This document shows positions 17,077 to 25,611 of a DNA stretch of 64,000 nucleotides, in pieces. Under the pieces are notes generated by a model. The model saw only the letters and a list, made by a program, of their open reading frames with translations. It made no database searches and was not told the DNA's origin. Every line of letters starts with the position of its first letter. Positions within the stretch are counted from its first letter, which is position 1. The translations under genes and the position numbers were made by a program. Source of the DNA: JAEUJM01 sp964635055 (lineage in GTDB: Bacteria > Actinomycetota > Acidimicrobiia > Acidimicrobiales > DATDAH01); contig CAZWMT010000010.1 of the NCBI GenBank assembly GCA_964635055.1, positions 81,434 through 145,433 of the forward strand, in the 5' to 3' direction.

Positions 17077-18537
17077 TCAGGCGGCGTGCTCGGGTTCGTT
17101 CGGTGCGTCCTCCCCGTCGGCCGGCGGCTCGTCGGGGCCCTGGTCGAGGCGGAACGGCGGGTACTCGTCGGTGAGCAGCAGCACGTAGGCCAGCACCCGG
17201 TACACCCAGCGGTCGAGGCCGAGGACGAAGTCGTAGAGCCCGCCCGGGTAGCGCTTCGTGAACAGCAGGGCGAGAGCGGCGAAGGCCACCAGCAGGTACA
17301 GCAGGCCCGGCGCCGAGTAGCGGCCGGCGGTGGAGCTGCCGAGCACGATGCCGAGCACGATGAAGTGGGGGATGGCCAGCAGCCACCACTTCACCAGCAC
17401 GAGGCGGCGGGAGAGCTCGGGCGCGTAGGCGACCTGGAAGTCGGCCGGGTAGGGGTCCGCGGTGTCCGCCGGGCCGTCGCTCAGGCGGAACGGTGGGTAC
17501 CGGTCGGTGCCGAGTGCCGAGAACGAGTAGAAGCCCACCCGCCACGACCAGCGCAGCACACCGGTGGTGAAGTCGAACAGCGCACGGGGGTACCGCCTCG
17601 TGAACAGGATCGAGAAGAACGCGATCACGCTCACGCCGAACACCCCGATCCACAGCACGAACAGCACCACCAGATGGGGGATCACCAGGATCGGCTTCAC
17701 GATCCAGAGCCAGCGGCTGGGCTCGTCGAGGTGGCCGGTCAGGGCCACCGCGCCCCGGCGGGCGGGCCCGGGCGGCGGGTCCTGCTGGAGCCGGTGGGCC
17801 AGGCCGATCGCCCCCACCAGGAGCAGCACGGTGGCGCCCAGCAGGCTGAACAGCCCGAAGCCGAGCACGCCGAGGCCCACGGGCAGCACCCAGTTCGCCT
17901 TGACGCCCACCGACGCGTTCACGCCGACCGCGGGCGACGCGTCGGCGTTCATCACCACGACGCTCCACTGGCCGGCCTCGACCGCCCAGTCGAGGGTCTG
18001 GCGGCCGGCGCCCTCGGCCTGGGCCGCCCAGAAGCCCTCCTCGCCGGGTGGGTCGGCGGGGGCGCCGCCCTCCACGTAGGAGTAGTCGACCCGCCCCGGG
18101 CCGAGCGCGATGCGATCGACGCGGGCGTGGGCCACCCCGTCCAGGTAGGCGTCGACGTCGTCGGTGGGGCCGATGCCCACGAACACGGGTGTGGCGCCGA
18201 CGGGCTCGGCCTCGAGCCGGACGGTGGCGAGGTCGCCCAGGTCGGGCACGTGCTCGTCGGACGAGGGGTCGGCGCCGAGGTCGATGCGATCGGAGGCGAT
18301 GGCGTAGGTGACCGTCTCGAGGCGCTCGGTCCGAGTGGTGAAGAAGCCGTCGTCGCGTTGGGTGCCGTACGCCCACACGAGGAAGCTGCCGGCCACCAGG
18401 GCGACGAGGCCCACGACGATGCCCAGGCCGCCGAGGGCCACGGCCACGATGCGGGCGATGGGCGGTCGCGGGGCGCTCCCGGCGGCACCCGTCGGCGCGG
18501 CCGGCGCAGCCGACGCCTCGGGGGTGGTCTCGGTCAT
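17077..18537 (-). CDS. DUF4389 membrane protein with two DUF4389 modules
   Basis: 486 residues from ATG 18537, which has GGAGGT 6 bases upstream. There is an N-terminal hydrophobic helix (about residues 35-60), an external region of ~150 residues (about 60-205) and another helix (LPVGLGVLGFGLFSLLGATVLLL). Two DUF4389 modules follow, each with a repeated 'RRYPRALFDF / KRYPGGLYDF' and 'TDRYPPFRL / TDEYPPFRL' signature around paired membrane helices. The DUF4389 family is predicted membrane-embedded, with lipid-facing roles suspected but unproven. The acidic C-terminus is cytoplasmic. Confidence 0.82.
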   Translation of the reverse strand: MTETTPEASAAPAAPTGAAGSAPRPPIARIVAVALGGLGIVVGLVALVAGSFLVWAYGTQRDDGFFTTRTERLETVTYAIASDRIDLGADPSSDEHVPDLGDLATVRLEAEPVGATPVFVGIGPTDDVDAYLDGVAHARVDRIALGPGRVDYSYVEGGAPADPPGEEGFWAAQAEGAGRQTLDWAVEAGQWSVVVMNADASPAVGVNASVGVKANWVLPVGLGVLGFGLFSLLGATVLLLVGAIGLAHRLQQDPPPGPARRGAVALTGHLDEPSRWLWIVKPILVIPHLVVLFVLWIGVFGVSVIAFFSILFTRRYPRALFDFTTGVLRWSWRVGFYSFSALGTDRYPPFRLSDGPADTADPYPADFQVAYAPELSRRLVLVKWWLLAIPHFIVLGIVLGSSTAGRYSAPGLLYLLVAFAALALLFTKRYPGGLYDFVLGLDRWVYRVLAYVLLLTDEYPPFRLDQGPDEPPADGEDAPNEPEHAA

Positions 18538-18719
18538 GGTCGTACCTCCGCGCTGGGCTGTGACCAGCCTCGCGCGCCGCCGTCCGGCCGGGAAGGGCCG
18601 GATGTCACTCGCCATGTGGTGCGGGGCCGGTCACCAAACCAACTGTTCAGCGTCACGATCCCCAATGTTCACGGGGCAGGCGACCGGAGCGCAGGAAAGA
18701 GGCAATAGAACCTTCGGAC

Positions 18720-19595
18720 ATGGGCCGGACCACGCGAGCGATCGTCATCGCCGTCGAGGTCGTGCTGGTCCTGGTGATCGCCACCCGGTGGAGCGGGGCC
18801 GAGTCGGGCGCCGGCGAGCGGGACGCGATCGCGTCTCGCTCCGTGGCGTCGAGCGGAGAGGAGTCGGGCCCCGCCCCCTCGAGCGCCACCCCTGCGAGCG
18901 CGCCCGCCCCGGGCGCGACGGCCCCGACCACGACGGTGCCGGCCACCGCGGCCACCAGTGCCGCGGCGCCTGAGGGTGCGCGGATCCTGTTGGCGGGGGA
19001 CTCGATCATGCGCCAGACCGGCCCGGCCCTCAACGCGCTCTTCGACGACACCGTCGCCATCGACAACGAAGCCGTGAACGGCTCGGGCCTGCTCACCCCC
19101 GGCTACGTCGACTGGGTGGCGCGCCTGCAGGGCCTGGTGGCCGCGAACGATCCCGACGCCGTGGTGTTCCTCTTCATCGGGAACTACACGGACACGGACT
19201 TCTGGCTCACCGAGGACGGCCAGCCCGTGATGCAGGACACGCTCGCCTTCTACGCGGCGTGGTCCCGCCAGGCCGACCACCTCATGGAGGCGCTCGACGC
19301 GTCGGACGCCGAGGTGTACTGGGTGCTCCCGCCACCGGAGTACACCGAGCAGAACCGCGCCATCACCGCCAACCTGCGCCAGTTGTACACGCAGATGGCC
19401 GACCGCTGGCCCCGCGTCCACCTGGTCGACGCGAACGTGGCGCTGGCCGGCCCGAACGGCGAGTACCTGGACGCGGTCACCGACGAGAGTGGTGCGGTCG
19501 TCCCCCTCCGGGCCACCGACACCGTCCACCTCACCGAGGCCGGGGCCGCCCGCCTCGCCGCCACCATCCACGAGGCCGTCGCCGCCAACTTGTGA
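18720..19595 (+). CDS. Membrane-anchored SGNH/GDSL hydrolase
   Basis: 291 residues. An N-terminal helix (AIVIAVEVVLVLVIA) anchors or secretes it, and an Ala/Thr/Pro linker follows (to about 85). The hydrolase domain has block I LLAGDSIMRQTG (nucleophile Ser near residue 94), block III GNYTD, and the C-terminal block V DTVHLTEAGAARLA carrying the Asp/His pair. This is an SGNH esterase-type fold; related actinobacterial proteins act on acyl or O-acetyl groups in the envelope. ATG 18720 lies 8 bases after TAGAAC. GTTCA elements at 18645 and 18667, 22 bp apart, hint at PhoP control (weak). Confidence 0.83.
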   Translation: MGRTTRAIVIAVEVVLVLVIATRWSGAESGAGERDAIASRSVASSGEESGPAPSSATPASAPAPGATAPTTTVPATAATSAAAPEGARILLAGDSIMRQTGPALNALFDDTVAIDNEAVNGSGLLTPGYVDWVARLQGLVAANDPDAVVFLFIGNYTDTDFWLTEDGQPVMQDTLAFYAAWSRQADHLMEALDASDAEVYWVLPPPEYTEQNRAITANLRQLYTQMADRWPRVHLVDANVALAGPNGEYLDAVTDESGAVVPLRATDTVHLTEAGAARLAATIHEAVAANL

Positions 19596-19611
19596 GAGAC
19601 CGGCGCCGAAG

Positions 19612-19633
19612 CTTCACGCTCGGTTCAGGTGCG
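19612..19633 (+). promoter_or_regulatory. Candidate PHO box (two 11-bp direct repeats), promoter 1 of the pst cluster
   Basis: CTTCACGCTCG then GTTCAGGTGCG, directly adjacent. Both fit the Streptomyces-type PhoP repeat (GKTCAYYYRSG, two units) reasonably. The second unit ends 16 bp before the -10 TACCGT (19650-19655), so it covers the -35 position, as expected of an activator site. The start codon GTG 19664 is 8 bases after the -10. Confidence 0.6.
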
Positions 19634-19663
19634 CGCTACCTGCGGCGCCTACCGTCCGGCTTC

Positions 19664-19954
19664 GTGGCCCGCTCGGAGCTTCGCCCTCGCCCCCGCGTCG
19701 ACGCGGCGCCGCTCACGCCGGCCGGCTCGATCGACGAGTGGGTCGCCAGCGCGGAGCGCATCCGCTCGACGTTGGCGATGCGGGTGGCCGAGGCCAGGCA
19801 GCGGTTGATCGAGGCGGAGGCGAGGGCCGCCGCCGGCCCCGAGCTCCTCCAGCACCTCGGCGGCATCGTCGCCGAGGCCGAGCGGTGCGTCGAGGTCGAG
19901 GGGCCCCCGGCCGGTGTCGCCACCGACCCACCCCGGTCGAGTCGGCGGTCATGA
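19664..19954 (+). CDS. Small helical protein, first gene of the pst cluster
   Basis: 96 residues: a basic head (VARSELRPRPRVD), then a long helix (SIDEWVASAERIRSTLAMRVAEARQRLIEAEARAAAG). No family recognised and no membrane segment. The GTG at 19664 follows a TACCGT box with no room for a ribosome site, so I take it as a leaderless start. It overlaps the next gene by 4 bases (ATGA). Its place behind a PHO-box-like promoter at the head of the pst supercluster suggests an accessory role in phosphate starvation (inference). Confidence 0.6.
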   Translation: MARSELRPRPRVDAAPLTPAGSIDEWVASAERIRSTLAMRVAEARQRLIEAEARAAAGPELLQHLGGIVAEAERCVEVEGPPAGVATDPPRSSRRS

Positions 19955-20604
19955 CGGCGCTGCCGATGGCGCCCACCGAGGCGGAAGGCACGGTCCTGGC
20001 CCGCGACCCGCAGGCGCGGCTCGGCGACCTGCTGGCGGACATCGAGGCGCTGCACGCCGAGCTCGAGGAGCTCGAGGCCCGCCTCGCGCAGATCGAGGAC
20101 CGTCGCGGCGAGGACGAGCCCGGCGACGAGCGGGCCGAGCGGGCCGAGCGCGCCGAGGCGCTGGCCCACCGGATCGCCGACGAGCTGCTCCGGCGGGGAC
20201 GGACCCAGCTCGCGGCGGCGCCGGCTCGAACGGGCACCGGGGCGGTGAGCCCGGCTGCTCGCCTGGTGGTGGTCGATGACGCCCGGGCCGACCGGGGTGC
20301 GACCCAGGTGGCGCCGGTGTCGGGGCCGGACCACACCGCCGCGACACTCGACGTCCGGGTGGGGCCGGCGCTCGTCGTCGCGCCCGCGACGACCGGGGCG
20401 CAGGTCGACACCGATGGCCTCCCACCAGGCCCCGTCGTCGAGCTCGGCTCGGCGAGCGAGGTGCCGATGGCGCCATCGCCACAGCGCCAGCCGACCGCGG
20501 TGGAGCCGGGTCGGTTGCGGCGTTGGGCACGGCCGGCGGAGATCTGCGTGCACCTCGTGATCCTCGTCGCGCTGATCGCCGTCGCCCTCGGCGCGTTCCG
20601 CTAG
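19951..20604 (+). CDS. Tail-anchored coiled-coil protein
   Basis: 217 residues. A strong coiled coil spans about 20-85 (LGDLLADIEALHAELEELEARLAQIEDRR and a run of ERAERAE heptads), followed by a low-complexity middle and a single C-terminal membrane helix (AEICVHLVILVALIAVALGAF) ending two residues later. It is therefore predicted to be tail-anchored with its body in the cytoplasm. It is coupled to the preceding gene by an ATGA overlap. The protein at 22612-23265 has the same layout. No database family comes to mind. Confidence 0.7.
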   Translation: MTALPMAPTEAEGTVLARDPQARLGDLLADIEALHAELEELEARLAQIEDRRGEDEPGDERAERAERAEALAHRIADELLRRGRTQLAAAPARTGTGAVSPAARLVVVDDARADRGATQVAPVSGPDHTAATLDVRVGPALVVAPATTGAQVDTDGLPPGPVVELGSASEVPMAPSPQRQPTAVEPGRLRRWARPAEICVHLVILVALIAVALGAFR

Positions 20605-20680
20605 CTGCGCGTCCCGCCGGCCGCGCGTCCGGCGACCGTGGAGGCGCCCGTCCTCGGCACCGGACCGCGGCTCTCCGAAC

Positions 20681-20694
20681 GCGGGGTTCCCCGC
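20681..20694 (+). terminator. Possible attenuator hairpin between two pst-cluster promoters
   Basis: GCGGGGTTCCCCGC is a self-complementary 14-mer 77 bases after the previous stop and 46 bases before the second PHO box. Short, so only a possible terminator. Confidence 0.25.
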
Positions 20695-20739
20695 CGGCCG
20701 TGGTGCCGTGTGCGGCATGTCGGCTCGCCGCGGGCAATC

Positions 20740-20761
20740 GTTCATCCGGCGTTCGGCCCTG
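20740..20761 (+). promoter_or_regulatory. Candidate PHO box, promoter 2 of the pst cluster
   Basis: GTTCATCCGGC then GTTCGGCCCTG, two adjacent 11-bp units; the first is an excellent match to the actinobacterial PHO-box unit. The pair ends 16 bp before TACCGT (20778-20783), exactly the same spacing and same -10 as at the 19664 promoter. GTG 20791 lies 7 bases after the -10. Confidence 0.7.
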
Positions 20762-20790
20762 CGAAAGGTTGGCCTCGTACCGTCCGGTTG

Positions 20791-21933
20791 GTGACCTCTC
20801 CAGCCCTCACACCGCCGGCGCCCACCTGGGCGATCGGTGACGAGGACGTGGCCACGGTCGAGCGGTGGGCGGCCCGCCGACGAGCCGAGCTGAGCCGCCT
20901 GTCGCTGGCCGTGCGCAGCGCGCGGATGAAGGCAGAGCAGGCCGAACGCGCCGCGATCCTCGACGGCGCGGCCCCCGACGAGGTGCTGTCGGTCGTCGAG
21001 GCGGTGCTCGACGAGGCCGTGCGCGACGGCGACCGGGCCCTCGACGAGGCCCGGCGGGCCGCGGCGGCACTGGTGGCCGCCGAGCACGAGCGGGCGTCGC
21101 AGGACCTGCGCGACCTGGGCCTCGATCCGGTGACGTCGCTCGGTCCGGCGGGCTGGGAGCCCGACCCGACGTCGGAGGTCGCTCGCCCCGCCTCGGCGGA
21201 CGATCTCTGGCAGGCGCTCGAGGTCGAGCCTCGGGTCCCGGTCCTGAAGGCACCCGACGCCCGGACGCGCCTCCTCGAGCCGGACGACGTCGACGCCCGA
21301 GCCGAGGACGACCCGGTGCCCGCTCCATCCGGCGGCCTTGCCGTCGAGGTGGGACCGGACGGTCGAGGAGTCGGGCGGGACGACGTCGAGGGTCCCGCAC
21401 CGGTGGAGCCGACGTGGTACCTCGCCCCCGAGGGCGTCACCGTCCTTGCCGAGGTGGCCGGTGGGCACCACGGCCCCCCGGGCACGTCGCGCCACGACGT
21501 CGAGCGCGACCGGGGCGACGGGTGGGCCGACGGGGACGAGCGGGGCGAGTGGCGCGGCGCTCAGCAGGCCAGCCGGCAACGGGGTCATCGGATGCCGGCC
21601 GGCGCGGCGCGCTCGGCCCATCCCTCCGCGAGGGAACCGGCCGCGGCCGCATGGCCGGAGGACGACGAGAGCCTTCCCGTCCTCGCCTTCCCGTCCCGAT
21701 GGCCGGACGCAGCGCAGGCCGCCCGGGAGTTCCCGGAAGCACCCGAGGTCGATCTGGTGAGCGACCCGACGCCCCCCGACCCCGACGGCGTCGGTTCCTC
21801 CGGCGACGCTGAGCGCTTCGACGACTTCATGCGGGGCCCCGGGACCTTCGATGTCTTCTGGGGCGACGTGGAGGACCGCCAACCCCTGCGCGACCGGCTT
21901 CGCCGACGAGCGGCCGCCGAGGAACCGCGATGA
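20791..21933 (+). CDS. Coiled-coil / disordered protein of the pst cluster
   Basis: 380 residues. Residues 15-110 form Ala/Glu/Arg-rich helices (ATVERWAARRRAELSRLSLA, then EAVRDGDRALDEARRAAAALVAAEHERA). The centre is disordered and rich in Gly, Asp, Arg and Pro. A conserved-looking C-terminal patch FDDFMRGPGTFDVFWGDVED ends the protein. There is no signal or membrane helix and no family that I recognise. The GTG start is set by the -10/start spacing. It overlaps the following gene by 4 bases, tying it to the pst operon. Confidence 0.6.
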   Translation: MTSPALTPPAPTWAIGDEDVATVERWAARRRAELSRLSLAVRSARMKAEQAERAAILDGAAPDEVLSVVEAVLDEAVRDGDRALDEARRAAAALVAAEHERASQDLRDLGLDPVTSLGPAGWEPDPTSEVARPASADDLWQALEVEPRVPVLKAPDARTRLLEPDDVDARAEDDPVPAPSGGLAVEVGPDGRGVGRDDVEGPAPVEPTWYLAPEGVTVLAEVAGGHHGPPGTSRHDVERDRGDGWADGDERGEWRGAQQASRQRGHRMPAGAARSAHPSAREPAAAAWPEDDESLPVLAFPSRWPDAAQAAREFPEAPEVDLVSDPTPPDPDGVGSSGDAERFDDFMRGPGTFDVFWGDVEDRQPLRDRLRRRAAAEEPR

Positions 21934-22622
21934 GCGCCGAGCGTGACGTCGCCGGCCCCGGTGGGGGAGCGGGCGAGCGACGCCCTACGAACGGTCGCGT
22001 CCTCCGACCCGCCGACCTCGACTCCTCCGACCCCGTCGTCCCCTCGGCGGCCGAGGCCGGCGAGGGATCGATTCCCGAGCTCGCGGGCGTGGCCTGGCGG
22101 GCCTCCTACGACCGCGAGAGCGTCGACGCCTACCTCGCGGCGGTCGAGGCCGAGCGGGAGCGCCTGCTCGACGAGATCCGCTTCGCCGAGGAACGAGCCG
22201 CCGCCGCCCAGGAGCAACTCCGCGCCAACACGACGGGGCGAGAGGCGCGCCTCGGGGCCCTGGTGCTGGCGGCCCGCGACGAGATCGACCGGCTCGACCA
22301 CGAGCACCGGGCCGCGGTCGCAGCGATCCGGGCGCAGGCCGAGGACGAGGCGTCACGCCTTCGGGAGCGGGCGCAGGCCGACGCCGCTGCGGTGCGCGAG
22401 GTGGTCGCGTCCCTGAGTGCCGTCACCGTGGCCGAGGGAGCGACCGAACCCACCGGGACCACCGAGGCCGAGCCGGACGAGACCCGCGAGGTCGAGGAAG
22501 TCGAGGAGGCCGTGGAAGTCGACGAGGCCGGCGAGGCCGACGAGGGCGACGGGGCCGCCCTCATCGACGTGGCCGAGGTGGACGACGTGGCCGGCGCCAC
22601 GGAGCAGACCCGTGCCGGCTGA
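21930..22622 (+). CDS. DivIVA-like coiled-coil protein
   Basis: 230 residues. It contains a DivIVA/GpsB-like segment, GVAWRASYDRESVDAYLAAV, followed by a continuous coiled coil (EAERERLLDEIRFAEERAAAAQEQLR ... to about 150) and an acidic Glu/Val/Asp tail. DivIVA-type proteins mark cell poles or sites of wall growth in actinobacteria; the similarity here is to the short hydrophobic motif preceding the coil and is only suggestive. It is coupled at both ends: ATGA overlap with the gene before and an 11-base overlap with the gene after. Confidence 0.6.
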   Translation: MSAERDVAGPGGGAGERRPTNGRVLRPADLDSSDPVVPSAAEAGEGSIPELAGVAWRASYDRESVDAYLAAVEAERERLLDEIRFAEERAAAAQEQLRANTTGREARLGALVLAARDEIDRLDHEHRAAVAAIRAQAEDEASRLRERAQADAAAVREVVASLSAVTVAEGATEPTGTTEAEPDETREVEEVEEAVEVDEAGEADEGDGAALIDVAEVDDVAGATEQTRAG

Positions 22623-23265
22623 GAGCCCCCTCACCGTCGGCCAGGCCGACGCAGGGCGGAGCGGCATCGCCCCCGCCCTGGCCGCCGTGAGCGTCGCCGA
22701 CCACATGGAGGTCGAGCCCCTGCTGCGGCGCGCCGCCGCCGACCTCTCGGCCCTCCGACTCCGCTTGGCTGCCGCCACCCGCCGGGCCCACTCCGCGGAG
22801 GCTGTGGCCGGCGCTGCCAGGCCGTCGAACGGGATGACCGTGGACGAAGAGGCCGCCGAGCTGGATCGGCGGTTGCAGCAGGAGCGGGCCGACCACCGCC
22901 GTCGGCTCGAAGACGAGCTCGACCAGGCCCGGGCGGAGGCGGCCGTCCAGGTGGCCACCGCCCGTGCGGAGGCCGCCGTGGTCGTCGCCGCCGCCAGCGG
23001 CGAGCTCGCCGCGGCGTCCGCCGGCGGGGTCCACCCTCCGCAGGTCGCGGCGCCGGGCATCGCGCCGGCCCTGGGCATCGCGCCGCCCGCGGGCACCGTG
23101 CCGGTCCCGGTCGTCGCGCCCACGTCCCCTGAGCCGCCTTGGGCGGGGGAGCGGTCTCGACCCTCGCTGGTGGAGCGCGCCTTCCGTCGCGACCTGGGGC
23201 TGTCGATCATCGAGGTCGCCATCGTCCTGCTGCTCGTGGCGCTGCTCGTCGCCGTGGTGCGGTGA
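22612..23265 (+). CDS. Second tail-anchored coiled-coil protein
   Basis: 217 residues from GTG 22612, with GGAG 7 bases upstream inside the previous gene. A coiled-coil body runs from about 40 to 125 (VEPLLRRAAADLSALRLRLA, then ELDRRLQQERADHRRRLEDE), then comes an Ala/Pro linker. The C-terminal helix (IIEVAIVLLLVALLVAVV) is followed by one Arg, predicting a tail anchor with the body in the cytoplasm. The architecture matches 19951-20604, and it sits directly upstream of pstC (4-bp gap). Perhaps a scaffold bringing Pst permeases together (inference). Confidence 0.65.
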   Translation: MPAESPLTVGQADAGRSGIAPALAAVSVADHMEVEPLLRRAAADLSALRLRLAAATRRAHSAEAVAGAARPSNGMTVDEEAAELDRRLQQERADHRRRLEDELDQARAEAAVQVATARAEAAVVVAAASGELAAASAGGVHPPQVAAPGIAPALGIAPPAGTVPVPVVAPTSPEPPWAGERSRPSLVERAFRRDLGLSIIEVAIVLLLVALLVAVVR

Positions 23266-23269
23266 CGCG

Positions 23270-24310
23270 ATGACCGTCACGATCGCACCACCCGCCACCA
23301 CCGTCCGCCCGGGGCCGGCGCCGGAGCGCCGCCGGCCCGAGCCTCGGCGGCTGAAGGCGAAGCGGGACTGGGGCGACCAGATCTTCCGCGGCGGGTCGTA
23401 CCTCGCCGGCTGCAGCGTGCTGGCGATCATGGGGGCCGTCGGCCTGTTCCTCACGATCGAGGCCTTCGATGCGCTGAAGGTCCAGGGCCTCGACTTCCTC
23501 ACGACGTCGGAGTGGCAGCCCGACCGCGGCCAGTTCGGCATCGCCTCGGTGATGATCGGCACGGGCCTGATCGCCTTCGTGGCCGTCGCCGTGGCCGTCC
23601 CCGTGTCGATGGGGACGGCGCTGTTCATCACCGACATCGCGCCCCCCCGCCTGCGTGGCGCGCTGGTGTCGATGGTCGACCTCATGGCCGCCGTGCCCAG
23701 CGTGATCTACGGGCTCTGGGGCCTCTTCTTCTTCCAGGGCTCGGTGGTCGGGCTGTCCCGGTGGCTCTCGACGTGGTTCGGGTGGATCCCGGTGTTCCGG
23801 GTGACGGGAGCCGACCCCACCGACCCGCTGTCGAACGCCACGGTGTTCACCGCGTCGGCCTTCATCGCCGGTGTCGTCGTCGCGCTGATGGTGATGCCCA
23901 TCCAGTGCTCGGTCATGCGGGAGGTGTTCTCGCAGGTGCCCATCGGTGAGCGCGAGGGGGCCTACGCCCTCGGTGCCACCCGGTGGGGGACGATCCGCAT
24001 CGTCTCGCTGCCGTTCGCCCGCGGCGGGATCATCGGCGGGACCATGCTCGGGCTGGGCCGGGCGCTCGGCGAGACGATCGCCGTGCTGCTCATCATCTCC
24101 CCGCGCTTCGACATCAACTTCCACATCCTCGAGGCCGGCGGGAACTCGGTGTCCAGCCTCATCGCCCTCCGGTACTCGGAGGCATCCGGCTTCGGGCTGT
24201 CCGCCCTCTTCGCCGCCGGCCTGGCCCTCTTCACCATGACGCTCCTCGTCAACTTCGTGGCGTCGTGGTTCGTGTCCCGTTCGCGCTCCGGGGCGGCCAG
24301 CGAAGCATGA
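23270..24310 (+). CDS. pstC: Phosphate ABC transporter permease PstC
   Basis: 346 residues with six membrane helices. PstC/PstA-type permease motifs are clear: the EAA loop REGAYALGATRWGTIRIVSLPFARGGIIGG, LGRALGETIAVLLI, and the periplasmic AFDALKVQGLDFLTTSEWQP loop typical of PstC. The N-terminal 40 residues are cytoplasmic and basic. It forms the channel with PstA and is powered by PstB. The start ATG at 23270 is 4 bases after the previous stop; the end overlaps pstA (ATGA). Confidence 0.95.
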   Translation: MTVTIAPPATTVRPGPAPERRRPEPRRLKAKRDWGDQIFRGGSYLAGCSVLAIMGAVGLFLTIEAFDALKVQGLDFLTTSEWQPDRGQFGIASVMIGTGLIAFVAVAVAVPVSMGTALFITDIAPPRLRGALVSMVDLMAAVPSVIYGLWGLFFFQGSVVGLSRWLSTWFGWIPVFRVTGADPTDPLSNATVFTASAFIAGVVVALMVMPIQCSVMREVFSQVPIGEREGAYALGATRWGTIRIVSLPFARGGIIGGTMLGLGRALGETIAVLLIISPRFDINFHILEAGGNSVSSLIALRYSEASGFGLSALFAAGLALFTMTLLVNFVASWFVSRSRSGAASEA

Positions 24311-25611
24311 GCACGGCGACCCTAGAACCGCTCGCGGACGTAGCGCCGGCGCCGGCGCCGGCGCCAGCGCCCGAGGCGTCCGCCGCGGCCCCCACCACCG
24401 TGCTGCCCGACGTGGTGGCCACGCCGGCGCCGCCGAACCGGCTGCGCACGCTGAGCCACCTCTCCCGCGACGATCTCATGAACCTCGGCGGCGCCGGGCT
24501 CAGCGCGCTGTGCCTGACCCTGTTGCTCTTCGGCCGACTGGCGCCGCTGGCCGGGCCGCTCGGGTTCGTGTTCGTCGCCTGGCTCGGCTTCCTGGCGATC
24601 TACGCCGTGCTCGTGTCGATGGACGAGAGTCGCCCGGTCGTCGTCGACAAGGTGATGTCCGCGGTGCTGGTCTCGGCCTGGGCCGTCGCCATGGTGGCGC
24701 TGGTCTCGGTGATCGTCTTCACGCTCTGGAAGGGCCGGGAGGCGCTGCTCACCGCCAACCTCTACACGCAGGACATGAGCGCCGCCGGGCCCGCCGACCC
24801 GATCACGGTCGGCGGCATCGGCCACGCCATCGTCGGCACGCTCATCATCATCGGGCTGGCCATCGTCGTGACCGTGCCGCTGGGCCTGGCGTGCGCGGTG
24901 TTCCTGAACGAGATGCACAACCGCTTCGCCCGCTTCGTCCGGACGGTCGTCGACGCGATGACCGCCCTGCCGTCGATCCTCGCCGGCCTGTTCATCTTCG
25001 CCACCTGGATCCTGATCCTCGGCTTCGAGCGTTCGGGCCTGGCCGCCGCGATCTCGGTGAGCATCATGATGCTGCCGATCATCATCCGCTCGGCCGACGT
25101 CGTCCTCCGCCTGGTGCCGGGCAACCTGCGCGAGGCCTCGGCCGCGGTGGGGGCGCCGGAGTGGCGGACGGTGCGCCACGTGGTCCTGCCGACGGCGCGG
25201 TCGGGCCTGGCCACGGCGGTGATCCTCGGCATCGCCCGCGGCATCGGCGAGACGGCCCCGGTGCTGCTGACCTCGGGCTACACGGCGACGATCAACGTGA
25301 ACCCCGCGAAGAACCCGATGGTGTCGCTGCCCCTGGCGACCTTCGAGTTCGTGCGGTCCCCGCAGCCCGCCCTCATCGCACGCGGCTTCGCGACCGCCGC
25401 CGTGCTCATGGTGCTGGTGCTCGTGCTGTTCGCCGTCGCCCGGGTCCTCGGCGGTCGCCAGGCCGGTCAGGTCGGCAAGCGCCAGGCCAAGCGCATCCGG
25501 GCCCGATCGGCCCGGGACCTGGCGCGCTTCGAGGCGACCGCGGCGCCGGCACCGGCGCACACGCCGACCCCACCCCTCGGTTCCGGGCTCCCTCTGGAGG
25601 CATCCTCGTGA
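24307..25611 (+). CDS. pstA: Phosphate ABC transporter permease PstA
   Basis: 434 residues, longer than the ~280-300 typical of PstA because of an Ala/Pro-rich N-terminal head (about 1-55, partly encoded by GCGCCG repeats), an extra pair of helices (about 60-105) and a basic C-terminal tail. The conserved core has ALPSILAGLFIFATWILILG, the EAA loop REASAAVGAPEWRTVRHVVLPTARSGLATA, and GIARGIGETAPVLLTSGYT. Start and end overlap pstC and pstS by 4 bases each. Confidence 0.95.
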   Translation: MSTATLEPLADVAPAPAPAPAPEASAAAPTTVLPDVVATPAPPNRLRTLSHLSRDDLMNLGGAGLSALCLTLLLFGRLAPLAGPLGFVFVAWLGFLAIYAVLVSMDESRPVVVDKVMSAVLVSAWAVAMVALVSVIVFTLWKGREALLTANLYTQDMSAAGPADPITVGGIGHAIVGTLIIIGLAIVVTVPLGLACAVFLNEMHNRFARFVRTVVDAMTALPSILAGLFIFATWILILGFERSGLAAAISVSIMMLPIIIRSADVVLRLVPGNLREASAAVGAPEWRTVRHVVLPTARSGLATAVILGIARGIGETAPVLLTSGYTATINVNPAKNPMVSLPLATFEFVRSPQPALIARGFATAAVLMVLVLVLFAVARVLGGRQAGQVGKRQAKRIRARSARDLARFEATAAPAPAHTPTPPLGSGLPLEASS

